Origin: Zonotrichia leucophrys gambelii
Taxonomy: Eukaryota > Chordata > Aves > Passeriformes > Passerellidae
Direction: 5' to 3'
DNA: 64,000 nt
NCBI RefSeq assembly: GCF_028769735.1
Contig: NC_088173.1
Coordinates: 20,896,038-20,960,037 of the forward strand
Shown: positions 40,820 to 51,977 of the stretch, piece by piece
How the letters are laid out: each line of letters starts with the position of its first letter
Position numbering within the stretch: the first letter of the stretch is position 1
Notes under the pieces: generated by a model
Seen by the model: the letters and a program-made list of their open reading frames with translations, nothing else
What the model was told of the DNA's origin: nothing
Databases searched by the model: none
Made by a program: the position numbers and the translations under genes

Positions 40820-41350
40820 TGGCAACAGAGGAGAGATGAGGCAAAAATACCAAATGCCTTCTTTGCATGGGCCTTCACTGCCAAGAGCAGCCCTCAGGAA
40901 TCTCTGACCAGGGCTAAGGAATGTCAGAGGGGAAGACTTTGCCATGGGCCCTGAGGGATGCATCCATGAGTGCCAAGGAAGCTGGCAGACACCACAGCTA
41001 AACCACTCCCAATTATCTTTGAAAGGTTGTGGAGATGAGGAGAGGAACCTCAGGACTGGAAGAAAACAAATGTCACCCTGGTCTTCCAAGATGGCAAGAA
41101 GAACTCAGGGAACCACTGGCCAGTCAGCCCCACCCAAATCACTGCAAAGGCAACAGAGCAACTCATTCTGGAGGCCATCTCTATCCACATGCGTGACAGG
41201 GAGGTGATCAGGAGTAGTCAGCATGGATTTACTAAAGGTAAGTCATGTTTGACCAACCTGATAGCCTTCTGTGATGAAACAACTGCCTGGATGGATGAGG
41301 GGAAAGCAGTGGGTATTGACTATCTCAGTTTCAGCAGGGCCTTTGAACGT
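40820..41350 (+). mobile_element. CR1 LINE ORF2 fragment (reverse transcriptase, N-terminal part)
   Basis: Degenerate reverse transcriptase coding of a CR1-type element. Recognisable pieces are the 'fakaFF(F/L)aWAFTAksS'-like lead at about 40850-40900, a NHW.VSPT-like stretch near 41110, a TRM/IHMRDREVIRSSQHGFTK piece at 41185-41240, and GKSCLTNLIAFCDETTAW then GID.LSFSRAF near 41240-41345. It breaks off before the YADD catalytic motif. Frameshifts make it non-functional. Truncated at both ends, antisense to TMA16. Confidence 0.88.
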
Positions 41351-42676
41351 TTTGCTGCTGCAAGAGGAAGGAGGAAGAAAAAGTAGCACTCCAAGAGGAA
41401 ACATCAGCACTGTTGTCCATATCAGGGTAACCACACCAGACTGTCACTAAAAGCTTTGAGTGTACCATGTCACAATGAATAACTAGTAAGTATTGCTCCT
41501 TCACTGAGTTTTCTTGTGCATGTTTTTCTGTATGGTGAAGTCACAAATGCAAGCACTAAGAATCAAGTAAGATGAAGTCATCTTTTGTGACTAAGAACTG
41601 TGAGAGGTTTTTATGACACAAGGTGAGAGAGCTAAGGGACAAAGTGGTCAATTTAGCAGTAGGAAAATAATCTGCGATAAAAAATTACTATCAATAGTAA
41701 GAGAGCACAGAAAAAAATACAAAACAGCAGGAAAAACCTCTCTCACATTAAGAATCTGCCCAATCAACATCTGCTGCTTGTGAACACTTGCAGCAGCCCT
41801 GCTGGAGGCTACATGACCCCACTCTGGCAGCAAAGGCCCTCCTTCTAGGGAAAGCAACAGTGCAACTGCTGTGGATAAGGTTGTGCATCAATCCCAACAA
41901 TAAAACTGCACAGTCTCTGGACCAGGAGCTTCCAATTTAACAGCTTCAGACAAATGAGTATTTGGGCTCAGCTCACATGGTCCATCCAGACACTACAATT
42001 TATACAGCATTATCTAGTTTATGTACTGCTTTACTATACTTAGACTGAAAATGCTTTAAGCTGGCTTTAGTAACTTCCTAAATAAACATATTTATGCATA
42101 ACAACAAGCAAGCTGAGACAATGTAATTTAAAGGCCAGCCTTCACCAGCTGTCTTTTCTCTCTGTGGGAGGGGGAGGTAAAGCTTAAAAGCAGAAAAACA
42201 AACTTTCCATGGAACAGCACAAAACCACTAAAGAGGAGTTAACTATACAGTTTTGTTCAGAAGTCTGCCTTCTGCAGGAAGGTTTCTGGGTTTTCTTTTC
42301 TATTAACTCAGCATTTTAGCAGAAGCAGCTAGACCCTAAGCAGGATCCTTACTGAACTTGAAGTAAAACCAAACTAGGGGACTCACCTTCATGTGAAATC
42401 ACCAGCATCATACTATTCAGATTATCAAAGGCAAGAAATCTAACTTCTAAGGACAACACCCAAAGTAAAGCAGCAGAACTACACACTTTGTACAACCTGA
42501 TTTAATGCATGTAAACCTGTCACTTCACATGGCCCAGCAGCAGCATCAAGTTATACAGGCCCTTCTGTCTTCTTGTGGTTATATCAGCCTAACAGTCCGT
42601 GTCCACTACCACAATTAAAAAGTATAATTGGTGATGTTATTCTTTGATCTGTACAGAGGTTTTGCAGTCAACTTAC

Positions 42677-42789
42677 TTTTCTTTCTTTTCCTGCTTGTGT
42701 ACTTCCCTTGCAAGCTGTGCAGCTTTTCTGCTGTAGGGATGGATAACTTTTTTCTCTTGCTTTCCTCCTTGAGGTTTTCTTAACTTTGG
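42677..42789 (-). CDS. TMA16: TMA16 coding exon 2
   Basis: The acceptor is TCTTTTCAG before 42789; the donor is AA|GTAAGT after 42677. It encodes [37 protein letters not shown]. The family N-terminus (MPK..KG....[23 protein letters not shown]) is unmistakable. It has no ATG of its own before PKL, so the start must be supplied by exon 1. It begins in phase 0 and ends two bases into a Lys codon. Basic throughout, consistent with an RNA- or ribosome-associated protein. Residues 2-39. Confidence 0.96.
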
Positions 42790-43519
42790 CTGAAAAGACA
42801 TCAAAGATACTATGCACTAACAAGGCTGAGTAAAACATCAAAGGGAAGAAGTATACACCATGGTAAAGAGTGAAAAGGTCATGCACTGATATCTAAGAAG
42901 GCCCTTAACTTTCAGTAACATGTTATCAATTTCACCTACTTCAATAACAAAATTACTTGAAGCCAGTACATGCTGTAACAAAACCACTGGAGCACAGGAA
43001 ATACTGTAAGAAATCTTACCTAGTGACTACTATCAGAATACCTACTTTGTAGAACTCTGTAGCTAGGAAACTAATATTAGCTCTCTGTACCTTTGCAGAA
43101 AAATGTCCCCATTCAAGCTCTTATCTGGGTTTCTGACAAGAGTCTCGTGTAATTTGTACAATGTAATAAAAGCGATTTTCTTGTTCCTCCCCAGAGATCA
43201 CTGGAATGCTTCACACCAGGGAGCAGCCAGAGGCTTCCCTTCTGTACCCCTTCACACTGCACAGAGAGGGAATACAGCTCACAAATTTCCAGAGTATGGT
43301 AATACTGCTCTAAGTTATGCTACTTTCTGGTAAGAAAATGTTTGAACAGAACCAAATGACTTTATGAAATAATGTGCTAGTTAACTGCACCCAAAAGAAA
43401 CACCTTAAAGCAAGGGGGCTTTCCTACATCACAATAAATGGCCATCAGTAAACGGAGACTAGTAGTCTCTAATAGCAATACATCCAATTCTCTATGATAA
43501 CATCAGTGCTTAGGGCTGC

Positions 43520-43520
<1 letters not shown>

Positions 43521-43555
<35 letters not shown>
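43521..43555 (+). repeat. 35-base uninterrupted poly(A) tract
   Basis: Exactly 35 consecutive A on the + strand at the boundary between AT-rich sequence and the CpG island. An AATAAA hexamer (near 43433) occurs about 85 bp upstream. Bird CR1 elements do not end in poly(A), so this is either a homopolymer expansion or the tail of an unrecognised retroposed sequence. Confidence 0.9.
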
Positions 43556-43557
<2 letters not shown>

Positions 43558-43686
43558 TGGTGTCAAAGACATCCATCCAAAGGCTAAAGACACACTTTGA
43601 ACACCTCGGGAATTCTCAGGCCGCGGCACCTCCCACCTGCTCCACAGGCGGACCGCGCCTGGCCCCGGCCTGCCAGGGGCCCAAAA

Positions 43687-43834
43687 GGACGCGAACCCCC
43701 CGGATGAAACGCAGCAGTTTTTATGTGCAGGGTCGGCTCACCGCCGGCACCGGCCCACAAGGACGCGAACCCCCGGGTGGGAACGCAGCAGTTTTCATGT
43801 GTACGGGGGGCTCACCGCCAGTACCGGCCCACAG
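43687..43834 (+). repeat. 74-bp minisatellite, two copies
   Basis: Copy 1 at 43687-43760 and copy 2 at 43761-43834 both start GGACGCGAACCCCC, contain AACGCAGCAGTTTT.ATGTG and GGCTCACCGCC, and end ACCGGCCCACA(A/G). The period is 74 bp and the copies differ at roughly ten positions. A short third start (GGACGCGG) occurs near 43866. Located in TMA16 intron 1. Confidence 0.9.
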
Positions 43835-44027
43835 GGCCAGCACACCAGCGGGCTCTCCTCCTCAAGGACGCGGTGGGGCCGCTTCCGGAGGCAATGAAGG
43901 GGCCAGGAACACCGCGTCCCCATAAGCGCAGGCTGCGGGAGCCGCACCCCTACCCCAACCCCTATTCCTATCACTGTCGCTGTTCCCGACCCTATCCCCA
44001 TCGCCATCCCCTGCCCGGCACACGCAC

Positions 44028-44030
44028 CAT
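44028..44030 (-). CDS. TMA16: TMA16 coding exon 1 (start codon only)
   Basis: On the - strand the CpG island reads CTCGCTCGCCATG|GTGCGT. An ATG is followed directly by a GT donor, so the coding part of this exon is the three bases at 44030-44028. Exon 2 starts in phase 0 with PKL, giving M-P-K, as expected for the TMA16 N-terminus. The remainder of exon 1 is 5' UTR running toward about 44100. With this exon the CDS sums to 603 bp, 200 residues plus stop, near the 203 residues of human TMA16. The donor GTGCGT is acceptable but not strong. Choice of start is inference. Confidence 0.78.
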
Positions 44031-44560
44031 GGCGAGCGAGCCTTCTTCCGGCGCCGCGGTGCAGCAGCCTCAGCGCTCCGGGCGGGCGCGCGGCCGGCGC
44101 GGCGGGCGTTCCGCGGCTGCTGGTGGCTGAAATTAATGGGGCTGCTGGCGCTATCCGTGAGGTTGAGATAAAAGAAAAAGTAGAAGTAGTCCAAGAACCT
44201 GGTGATCATTATGATGGAGAAATTCCAGAGCTGGAATTCCACAATTTTGCCAATGCAAAGAAAGTGCCTTGATGAGCTGAAGAAAACGGAACAAAGTGAA
44301 CATCCTGTGCGAGGAAACCAGGTTTTCCCTTGCTAAGGGAAGGAAGCAACCTCTCGAATGTCCAAAATCAAAATTTAAAGTTACCAGAGAGTGTAACTCA
44401 CAGACATCACCAAAACAGAAAAACCCCTCATCTCTGTCAGCAATGCTCCTGTGGCACCTCCAAGCAGATCAGCACCTGCACCAGGGCCTGTGGAAAAGCT
44501 CTTGTGAGTGTTCAGCTCCAGCATCCCAGGCTCAAAGGAGACACCATCTTTAGCTCTTAG
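44029..44560 (+). pseudogene. Coding-like but broken sequence of unknown origin
   Basis: An ATG at 44029 opens a 33-residue frame (start MASEPSSGAAVQQPQ) that stops at 44130. From about 44127 another frame reads like real protein: AEINGAAGAIREVEIKEK, then a part with QEPGDHYDGEIPELEF. It stops at 44272. After a one-base shift come DELKKTEQSEHPVRGNQ, then stops. Near 44400-44500 a frame again reads TKTEKPLISVSNAPVAPP. The codon-like composition and repeated loss of frame suggest a decayed gene or retrocopy. I do not recognise the parent. No poly(A) tail follows, and normal non-coding DNA resumes by about 44620. Confidence 0.4.
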
Positions 44561-44619
44561 TACTTCTTGCTCTTCAGATGCTGATGAATTGTATACTATA
44601 TAAAGAAACATATTAATTT

Positions 44620-47600
44620 TAAAGATTGTCCTAAACAGCAAGCCCACAAATCTTTTACTAAATATATATATAAGGAAAGTGAGATTATCTAAAGCAAAGT
44701 CTTCATTCAGCTTATATTGGAACATTGGCTGTTTGTGCACTTGCAGTAAAACTGTTTCATAGATTTACGCGAGTGCTACAGATGGCAGTGGGATTAGCAA
44801 TTTTGGATTTTAATATAATAATTTAGGATGTAGCAGTCACAGACAGGAAACTGAGCATGGAATTTTAAATAGTCCATTCAAGTAAATAGGTTTAGAGTTA
44901 TGCTGTCAAACAGCACAGGAATCATAGCAGCAAACTGGGGAATAGCTCTGTCTTAATACTGTTCAAATCTGGGGACCAGCAGCTCACATTTAACTGAGGG
45001 ATGCCAAAGGAAGTCAGGCAATAAGGTAAAATGGCTGTGAAAGCAATTTGACTATGGGGCCAATCATGAATACAAATGGAAGATGAAAAAAGTAACTTGT
45101 AGATTCTTTCTTCATTTGGATGAACAGCTTGGAGGCTTTGGAGCATGCATGCCTGGGAATGTCAATAGGTATGGCCCTCCCATCAAAATCCCACAGAGAA
45201 ACTGCTGTGGTCTCCATCTAGCTTTCATTTCACAGAGAAATGCTGGGTGGGAAGCAGATGTACAACTGGCTTCACTTCTGAGCTGCAGGACATGGTTGGG
45301 GCAGAAGTTGGAGCTGAAAGACACCCACAGTGTGTTTTTAATAGGAAGTGTAAGAAAGAAACACAGATTGTGTAGATACTTAAATTTAATAGGCAGCTCC
45401 CAGGGCCTTTCAGCTGGTCTTCTGCCACTGACTGTAATGAGACCTCAGGGTGATGATGCATTTAATCTGATCACCTAGCTACAAACCAAAAAGTGTTCCA
45501 TATAAATGTGCATTGCTTTCCAGTCTGGTCTTGTTCTTTAAATAGTTTGTAATCTGGAAACTATTCTCCTTGCTTTTTAGTACTTCACTGAATCCATCTA
45601 CAGAGGATCTTTTGCAAAATGTCTTGACAGCTCTGTGGAGTAATTGCTGTGTAAGTTCTCCTAAGTCATGTTGGGGGAGGCAGTAGATACAGACACAAGA
45701 ATCTAAATTTGGCATGTTAATAGCTGGATCTTAATTTGCATTTTTTGCATTAATTTTACTCATGCTATTACAAATGTATTAATTAAAATAAAGGGATATC
45801 TGGCTGTGACAATCTTTCTTACAATGTTCAGTAATAAACAATAAAGTAACAAAATAAAGTAAGTTTATCAAACACAGTTTAATTCTTTCACCCTTGAACT
45901 GATTTGTTTTAAATTCTAGTAACTGCTAAATGTTATGTTAAATAATATAAAGCAGTGACTATAGTATGGTACTTAGGATACAGCAGACACAATTCTAAGA
46001 AGGAGGCTCCATTATAATGACAATAGCATGCGTCAGTTTTTCAGAAATTCTGACATTTCCATGTCGTGAATTGGACCAATTGGCATAGGACTTAGACTGA
46101 TTTCTGAATATTCTTAAAAATCTCATTTACACTGTTATAACTGCATTAATAAGAATGGAATTTAAAATTGTGTTTAGCTTAGTTGTAATAAAATACAAAT
46201 TTCCTGAGTTCAAGGGAATCAGCTAAAGGTTAAAGCAATTAACAGCTGCATTTAGAAACAAGAAAAAACAAGTAATGAGCAAGGAAAACTGTATCAGTGA
46301 GGGGACAGTGGGCAGTCAGTCTCACAATCTGCCAAAGTCTGAGTGCGTTTGTAGTAGGGCTTTAGTGGAGAGACATATGTAGAGTTTCTTGAGTATATTA
46401 CATGTTAGCAATAAGACCTAGCAGTAGAGTAGAAATAGAAAATTGCAGTTCTGCTTGCAGTTGTTTAGTGTATTTTTTAAGCTAATATCTCTTAAATAGG
46501 TGACTTTTGCATGTGCTATTATCTTAATGAATAAAGGATATAGCTGGTCCACTTAATGTATATTTATTGCAAACTTCCTCATTAATTATATATTCCTAGT
46601 AATTCTAGTCTCTTTCTACATATGCAGAGGCCAGATCTTCTCAAGTAATGATGATATGAAGGAAACTGTTTTGTTTAAATATAAATAAATTGGGTAAGAA
46701 TTATAAAGTACTGAAAATTGTACATGACCTGTGTTATTTTTAAATCAGCCTTTAGGAGAATAATTCAGCTGACAATTGAGCTCATAGTTGTCACAATTAG
46801 GTGACTGCCTGAGCTTCAGCAAATCTGAGGATGCATTCATTGGTTTAAAGACAGACCTTAATATTTTCTGTATCCTGAGTTCATAAATAGAATGCCATTT
46901 GCTTTTAATTTAGTCAGGCTTATGCTCTGACATTAAATTCTTGTCAATTCAATGTCATTGTTTATGCCCACAGTTTACAGACTGTGAACAGGAGTGGCTG
47001 AGGTAATATTTCTACAAATTCAACTTAAATTACTCAAGAAAGCTTTAAATAAAGTCAAGTTTTAAAACCTGTGCTCCGGACATTCTAGCATTTGTCTGAA
47101 ATCTTCTTTACATTTCTTATATTCAGTAGATTAGGGTTTACTTATGCCATTGATACTGATGCATTTCGCACTGATATCTTAATTTTTCTGCTGACAAACT
47201 AAGAAAAGGTGTGATAGAAGTACCTATTTATATAACTCACTCTTTCCTACATGATTTACAATAATTTCTAATCTATATTGCACAAGAAACTACTAAAAAC
47301 ACCTACTATATGCTCCTCTGCTTATGTTGCAGGTTGCCTATTTCTGCACTTTCTGTTTTTTCTGAATGCTTCTATTATTGTATTTCTTTTAATCTCTCCA
47401 TTCTAATTACACTTAAGCTCTTCCTAATGGATTCCTGCTGCTAATCAGAACATCAGAAGACCACTTAGTCTTTTTGACAGAGCCTCTTTTATCCATCTTT
47501 TTAACCTTTTGAAATGAGAGCTCTGGCTGCTTCATTTGTTTAGATTTTGCGGGGGCTCTCTTACAATGCTTCACCTTTTGCAAGTCCATGCTAACACGGG

Positions 47601-50600
47601 AACTGTGTAGCATACTCTGCAAGTTTCCAGCTTCAAGATATCAACTGTAGAAGTATCTACCCTTAAAAATTTCTGGAGAAAAGAACCAGAAATGGGCCTA
47701 GAGAGTAGCAGTATAACACGCTGTAGCATGGCAGCTTCAGTAAAGAAAAGAAAATCTTTTGTACTAGATCCATTAAATGCTCTGTTTTGCAGACACTTTT
47801 CTGGACCAAATTATTTCAGTCAGGGTGCATGCAAGTGTGTCAATACACAAAAATTTTCAAGAGATTCTCTGGAACCCACAGTTTCCTTGAGCCCGGGGTT
47901 TGCCCAGTGGTTAATGCTCAGATAAAATGATCCAAAGTTCAGTGTGGGGTGGCTGTGTCTGGGCAACATGCCTGAAGCTTAGAGAATAAAATTTTCTTCC
48001 CTGCCTAGACTTTTGTTTAATTTCTCTGGGCATCCATTTGAAGAATTCCTCCTTATAACCTTTCAAATATACCCATTTGTGAAGTTGCGACCAAAATTCA
48101 CAATTTTATTCTTGTGAGACTTTATTGCAACTTTTTTCTTCGATAGTGAATTGAATGTAATCTCTGGTAAATTCATCAGACCCGTCCTTGATATGTCAGG
48201 ATGTTTTCATTATGCATACACTAAGAATGGAAAAATAAGGATGAAATTCTCTGACAATACAAAGATGGTTACTAAGTTAGCCTAAAAAAAAAATCCTGGT
48301 ACTGTGTGAAACAGAAAAACGTGAAAAGATTGAAATCTCAATGCTTTCATTAAAATTTGAGTGACAGCATATAATTTTTTAATCTAACTGTCTCATTTGA
48401 GTGGTCTCTTTCCTTCTTGTCCTTTTCAATCTTCAGGCCCTGTGGCTGCAGCAGTTGAGGCTATTACATGAACATGTTGTGTAATATTTTAGATGAGCTG
48501 ACTCCAGAAATTCAATCTTGTCTGGGATTTCATCAGGTCTCAGGAGGTTTTCCTCAGCTCCTCTAGCAGGCATATTGTGTTGTCAGGTGCCTACAAATAA
48601 TCAGGCGAGGCTACAAATAATTTCTGATTTTTTTTTTTTGTTCATACTAATTTTTAATTCCTGTTTATTTCAAACTCAGAATAGACTCTCTCATTACTGC
48701 TGGCAAAACATGTCGCAGTGTTATGCAAAATTTAAATGTACATGAATTTACCTCTCTGATATATTCAGTTTAAAAGCATGCAATCCCCATAAATTCTGCA
48801 GCAGCATAGCACATTTTGCCTCTCCTACAATGTTTTTGGGGTTTTCTTCTGTAGATATTCTGCATACTTCTGAGTTTCAAACCAAGTCTGCAAGAATGAT
48901 CTGGGCATAGTCTAGATAAACATGTTCAAGCTTACTGCTATATACCTGTATCTGAAACTACATTATTTTAAATTTGGTTTGACTTTTTTGGCTGATTGCC
49001 TAGCTTTCCTCATTAAATAAATATAACTTCTCCTTGTAAACCTTCTACAATCCTAATAATTCCGATTATCTCCTTAGTCCCTTTAATGTTTTCTATTTTT
49101 TGTCCTATGATTTCATTAGTGCCTATTTAAAGGAATTGACCTTTAGGAAAAAGAGGAAAATAAAGATGAGCTTTGATTGTTTTCAGCTTTTGGTGTATGT
49201 AATTGCTAGAGTTTGGATCATTTCATCCCCTGCAAACTGTAAAAAATCTCTAAAACCACTTAGACTGAGAAGTACCTCAACCCATATTCAATAGTGCATT
49301 TGTTCCTTAAAAAAATCATACCCTACTGAATAGTAACATTTCTTTTGGCAGAGGAGCCTCAATCATGTAAATGGGCGATTAGAAGCTTCTTATTAATAAT
49401 ATTTAGAAAATAAAAAAATATCATATTATGATTGATTATATTGTAAAAAACACTGGGAGCACAGACTTAACAATTAGCGTGATATAAATCATTACTGAAT
49501 GTTATTAGTGTAAAAGCCATCACTGTGTGCTATAGTGACTGCTGTGTAATGAAATTCTGTTGTGTGAAACTGAAATTGTCTCAAGGCAAAGACCTTCAGT
49601 GACCTCTGTGTAATTTAATGGCACAGAATCATGGTGATGAAGTCCTGTAAAACTCTGCTTCCATGTTCAGAGCAGTTCTTGAGTAGCTCTGAAGTGGTAT
49701 AACTGCACCCATCCACCAAAGGCAATTTTCCCACTGGCTATGACCTGCCACAGCAAATGTAATGACATCTCTTGCAAGGTGGGTACTGTACTCTTTGGAT
49801 ATTGAGAATTACTTTGGAAAAAAACCCTCAGTGGACTTAAAAATGTTGTGTATTCTGGTATTTAAAACAGGATAAGAAGAAATTATATTTGAGTATAAAC
49901 ACTTTCACAGTATTACCAGACAGCTGTACTAAATGATATGCCTAATAGGCTATGGCTCTGATCTTTGATGTTGTTATTAATCATTAGTTCCCTTCCCTCT
50001 AAAATTATGAATCTCAAACCAAAACAAAAAGTTTCTGGAATAAAAAGTAGGAAAAGATGCTTCTTTACAAAATAAAAGAACTTACTTATAAAAACAAATT
50101 TGAAATAATTTGAACTCATTTTAACTCACAGAAGGTCTTTATATTAAATAACATTATATTCTAGAAAATCAGACTCTGATGCTCGTCACACAAACTGGGC
50201 CTCTGAGTCCTCTTGCTCACTGCTGCGGAGACTTGGAAGCTGTTTTGGAGGGACTCTGGAAAAACCATGTTCCCTGCCCCAGAGTCCCTGTTGTAGTGCT
50301 CATGAGCAATTGTGTCTCCAGCATGTATTTCCTGCCATGGTAAGTAAAAGGTTGCTTGTTTGGTGGCTTGTTGTTTATTTTTGCTGGTTATATGGCCTTC
50401 CAGGCTGCAAGCTCAGGTGCATTCACATCGATACTGAATTCCTCAGTATACCAATTGTAACCTGCATGGCCGGGCCAGGAATCCAGAAGCTCGTGGTTTG
50501 TCACTGGTGGCAGAAGGGCAAAACATTGCAACAGAAAGTCTGTTCCAAAAAGCTCTCCAGCCAGACTTTCAGCTTTTATAAGCTGGCACTTCGCTGTTTG

Positions 50601-51360
50601 AAATAAGATTTAACATTACTTTTCCTTAGGGACAGCATTCATTCAAGCCAGTATTTCAAGTTACAGCTCTTGAGGATTCAGATCTTTATTATTTGTCACG
50701 TAATATGGCATGCATGGGAAACATAATTCTGCTGCTTGGGCTAAAGCAAAATGAAAAGCACCATTATTTTAAAAATAAAGTACCTCTGCATAAAACTGTA
50801 CAGAAATAACCAAATAATTTCTGCATTTTCTAGTAATCCAAATTGTCTTGAGTTTTAAACAAACTAAAGGCAGCTACTGGTGACAGTATTTCCTGAGGAA
50901 ATATAATTATGGTTTCAAGATGCTAGTTTCTCTACCTTGCCTTTTGCTTTTGAATGAGAGGAGGGGGAAAAATAATGAAAACTGGGGTTAAGAAACAACT
51001 AAAACAACATTAACTGAAGTGGCCATAACTGAAATAGTATGATAGGCACTTATATATGTCTAGAGTACAGAACTATTTTTGCATGTCATAGTCACTGGTA
51101 GAGCACAGGAAACTGAAAAGTCCTTGACCTGAAGTAAACACTACTTAGCAGCAACTAAAACACCAGTGTGTCCTCAATATTCTTCTCATATGAGATATAA
51201 AATACAGACTGTACCAGCAACTACGAAGAAAATGAACTCTATCCTTGACAAATCCAGGACAGTATCTACTCCTTATTCCAAACCATTTACATCATGCCTA
51301 TATCCCACGCTTCCCAATACATCCCAGTTAACCACCATCATCTTTCTGGTCATTTGAGAT
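44620..51360. other. Gene-poor region upstream of TMA16
   Basis: AT-rich unique sequence. Reading frames (for example 45083-45478 on + and 47413-47622 on -) show no recognisable domain, and none is supported as a gene. No mobile element was recognised. Confidence 0.6.
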
Positions 51361-51394
51361 TATCTATCTATCTGTCTATCTATCTATCTATCTG

Positions 51395-51447
<53 letters not shown>

Positions 51448-51481
51448 ATCTCTCTATCTCTACATATATATAAATATATAC
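51361..51481 (+). repeat. TATC tetranucleotide microsatellite
   Basis: Almost pure TATC repeats from 51361 to about 51446, interrupted twice by TGTC units, then degenerating into TATATCTCTC and TATATATAAA sequence. Confidence 0.97.
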
Positions 51482-51977
51482 AGATATTATGCCCTTAGTC
51501 TATGGACCATCCCTATAAAAGTTTATTGGCTTTGTTCAGTCCCTGACTTTGAGTTCCATCCTCTATTACAATATTTCAGGGCAGAAAAGCTGGTGTGTGG
51601 TGGTGGATTGTTGCATGCTGAGGCCAGTTCTGGTTCCAACCTTACTGTGCTTGTGCAGTTGCACCAAAATTCATTTTTCTTCTGGGTCACTGTGAATTTC
51701 GGCAATTGAATGGTCTTTCGCAGCTGTACAAAAGTGTTACTGACAATTGCTGCATTGTATCATGGTGTGATACAAGTGGAAGTTACAAGTGATTATGTAG
51801 TGCTGAATCTGGAGCCACCTTTGGCAAAACTCTTATCCCTCCCCCTACAAAAAATCCTGCCCCCAACCATATTTAAAACCCATTCATGCGTAGGTGTTTC
51901 CCAGTGTTTGGATCACAGACAGTTGATTTGTATGGCTGGCAGAATGCTGTCCAGTAACAACATATATGGAAATAGAT

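Larger units (their letters stand above)
35790..42676 (-). other. TMA16: TMA16 intron 2
   Basis: 6887 bp, GTAAGT donor to TGCTAG acceptor, the largest intron of the gene. It contains an LTR-like repeat at 37038-37290 and a CR1 ORF2 fragment at 40820-41350, both antisense to TMA16. The rest is AT-rich with short TTA repeats (36647-36661) and no recognised gene. Confidence 0.9.
42790..44027 (-). other. TMA16: TMA16 intron 1
   Basis: 1238 bp, GTGCGT donor at 44027 to TCTTTTCAG acceptor. Its first 450 bp (on the - strand) belong to the CpG island and hold a 74-bp minisatellite. A 35-base poly(A) on the + strand (43521-43555) lies at the island's edge. Confidence 0.75.
43600..44130. promoter_or_regulatory. 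TMA16: CpG island and presumed TMA16 promoter
   Basis: The only stretch in the window with dense CpG and clearly high GC, sharply bounded against AT-rich DNA. It contains the exon 1 ATG of TMA16 at 44030-44028 and extends into intron 1. No TATA box is visible upstream of exon 1 on the - strand, consistent with a housekeeping CpG promoter. The island also has an opposite-strand ATG at 44029, so a divergent transcript is possible. Confidence 0.8.

Noticed and set aside
43494..43925. 143-residue + strand frame starting with poly-Lys
   Set aside because: The Lys run is the poly(A) tract and the rest is the CpG island with the 74-bp repeat; composition-driven.
45083..45478. 131-residue + strand frame with overlapping - strand frames
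   Set aside because: Open on both strands, no recognisable motif, no start context or splice signals that stand out.
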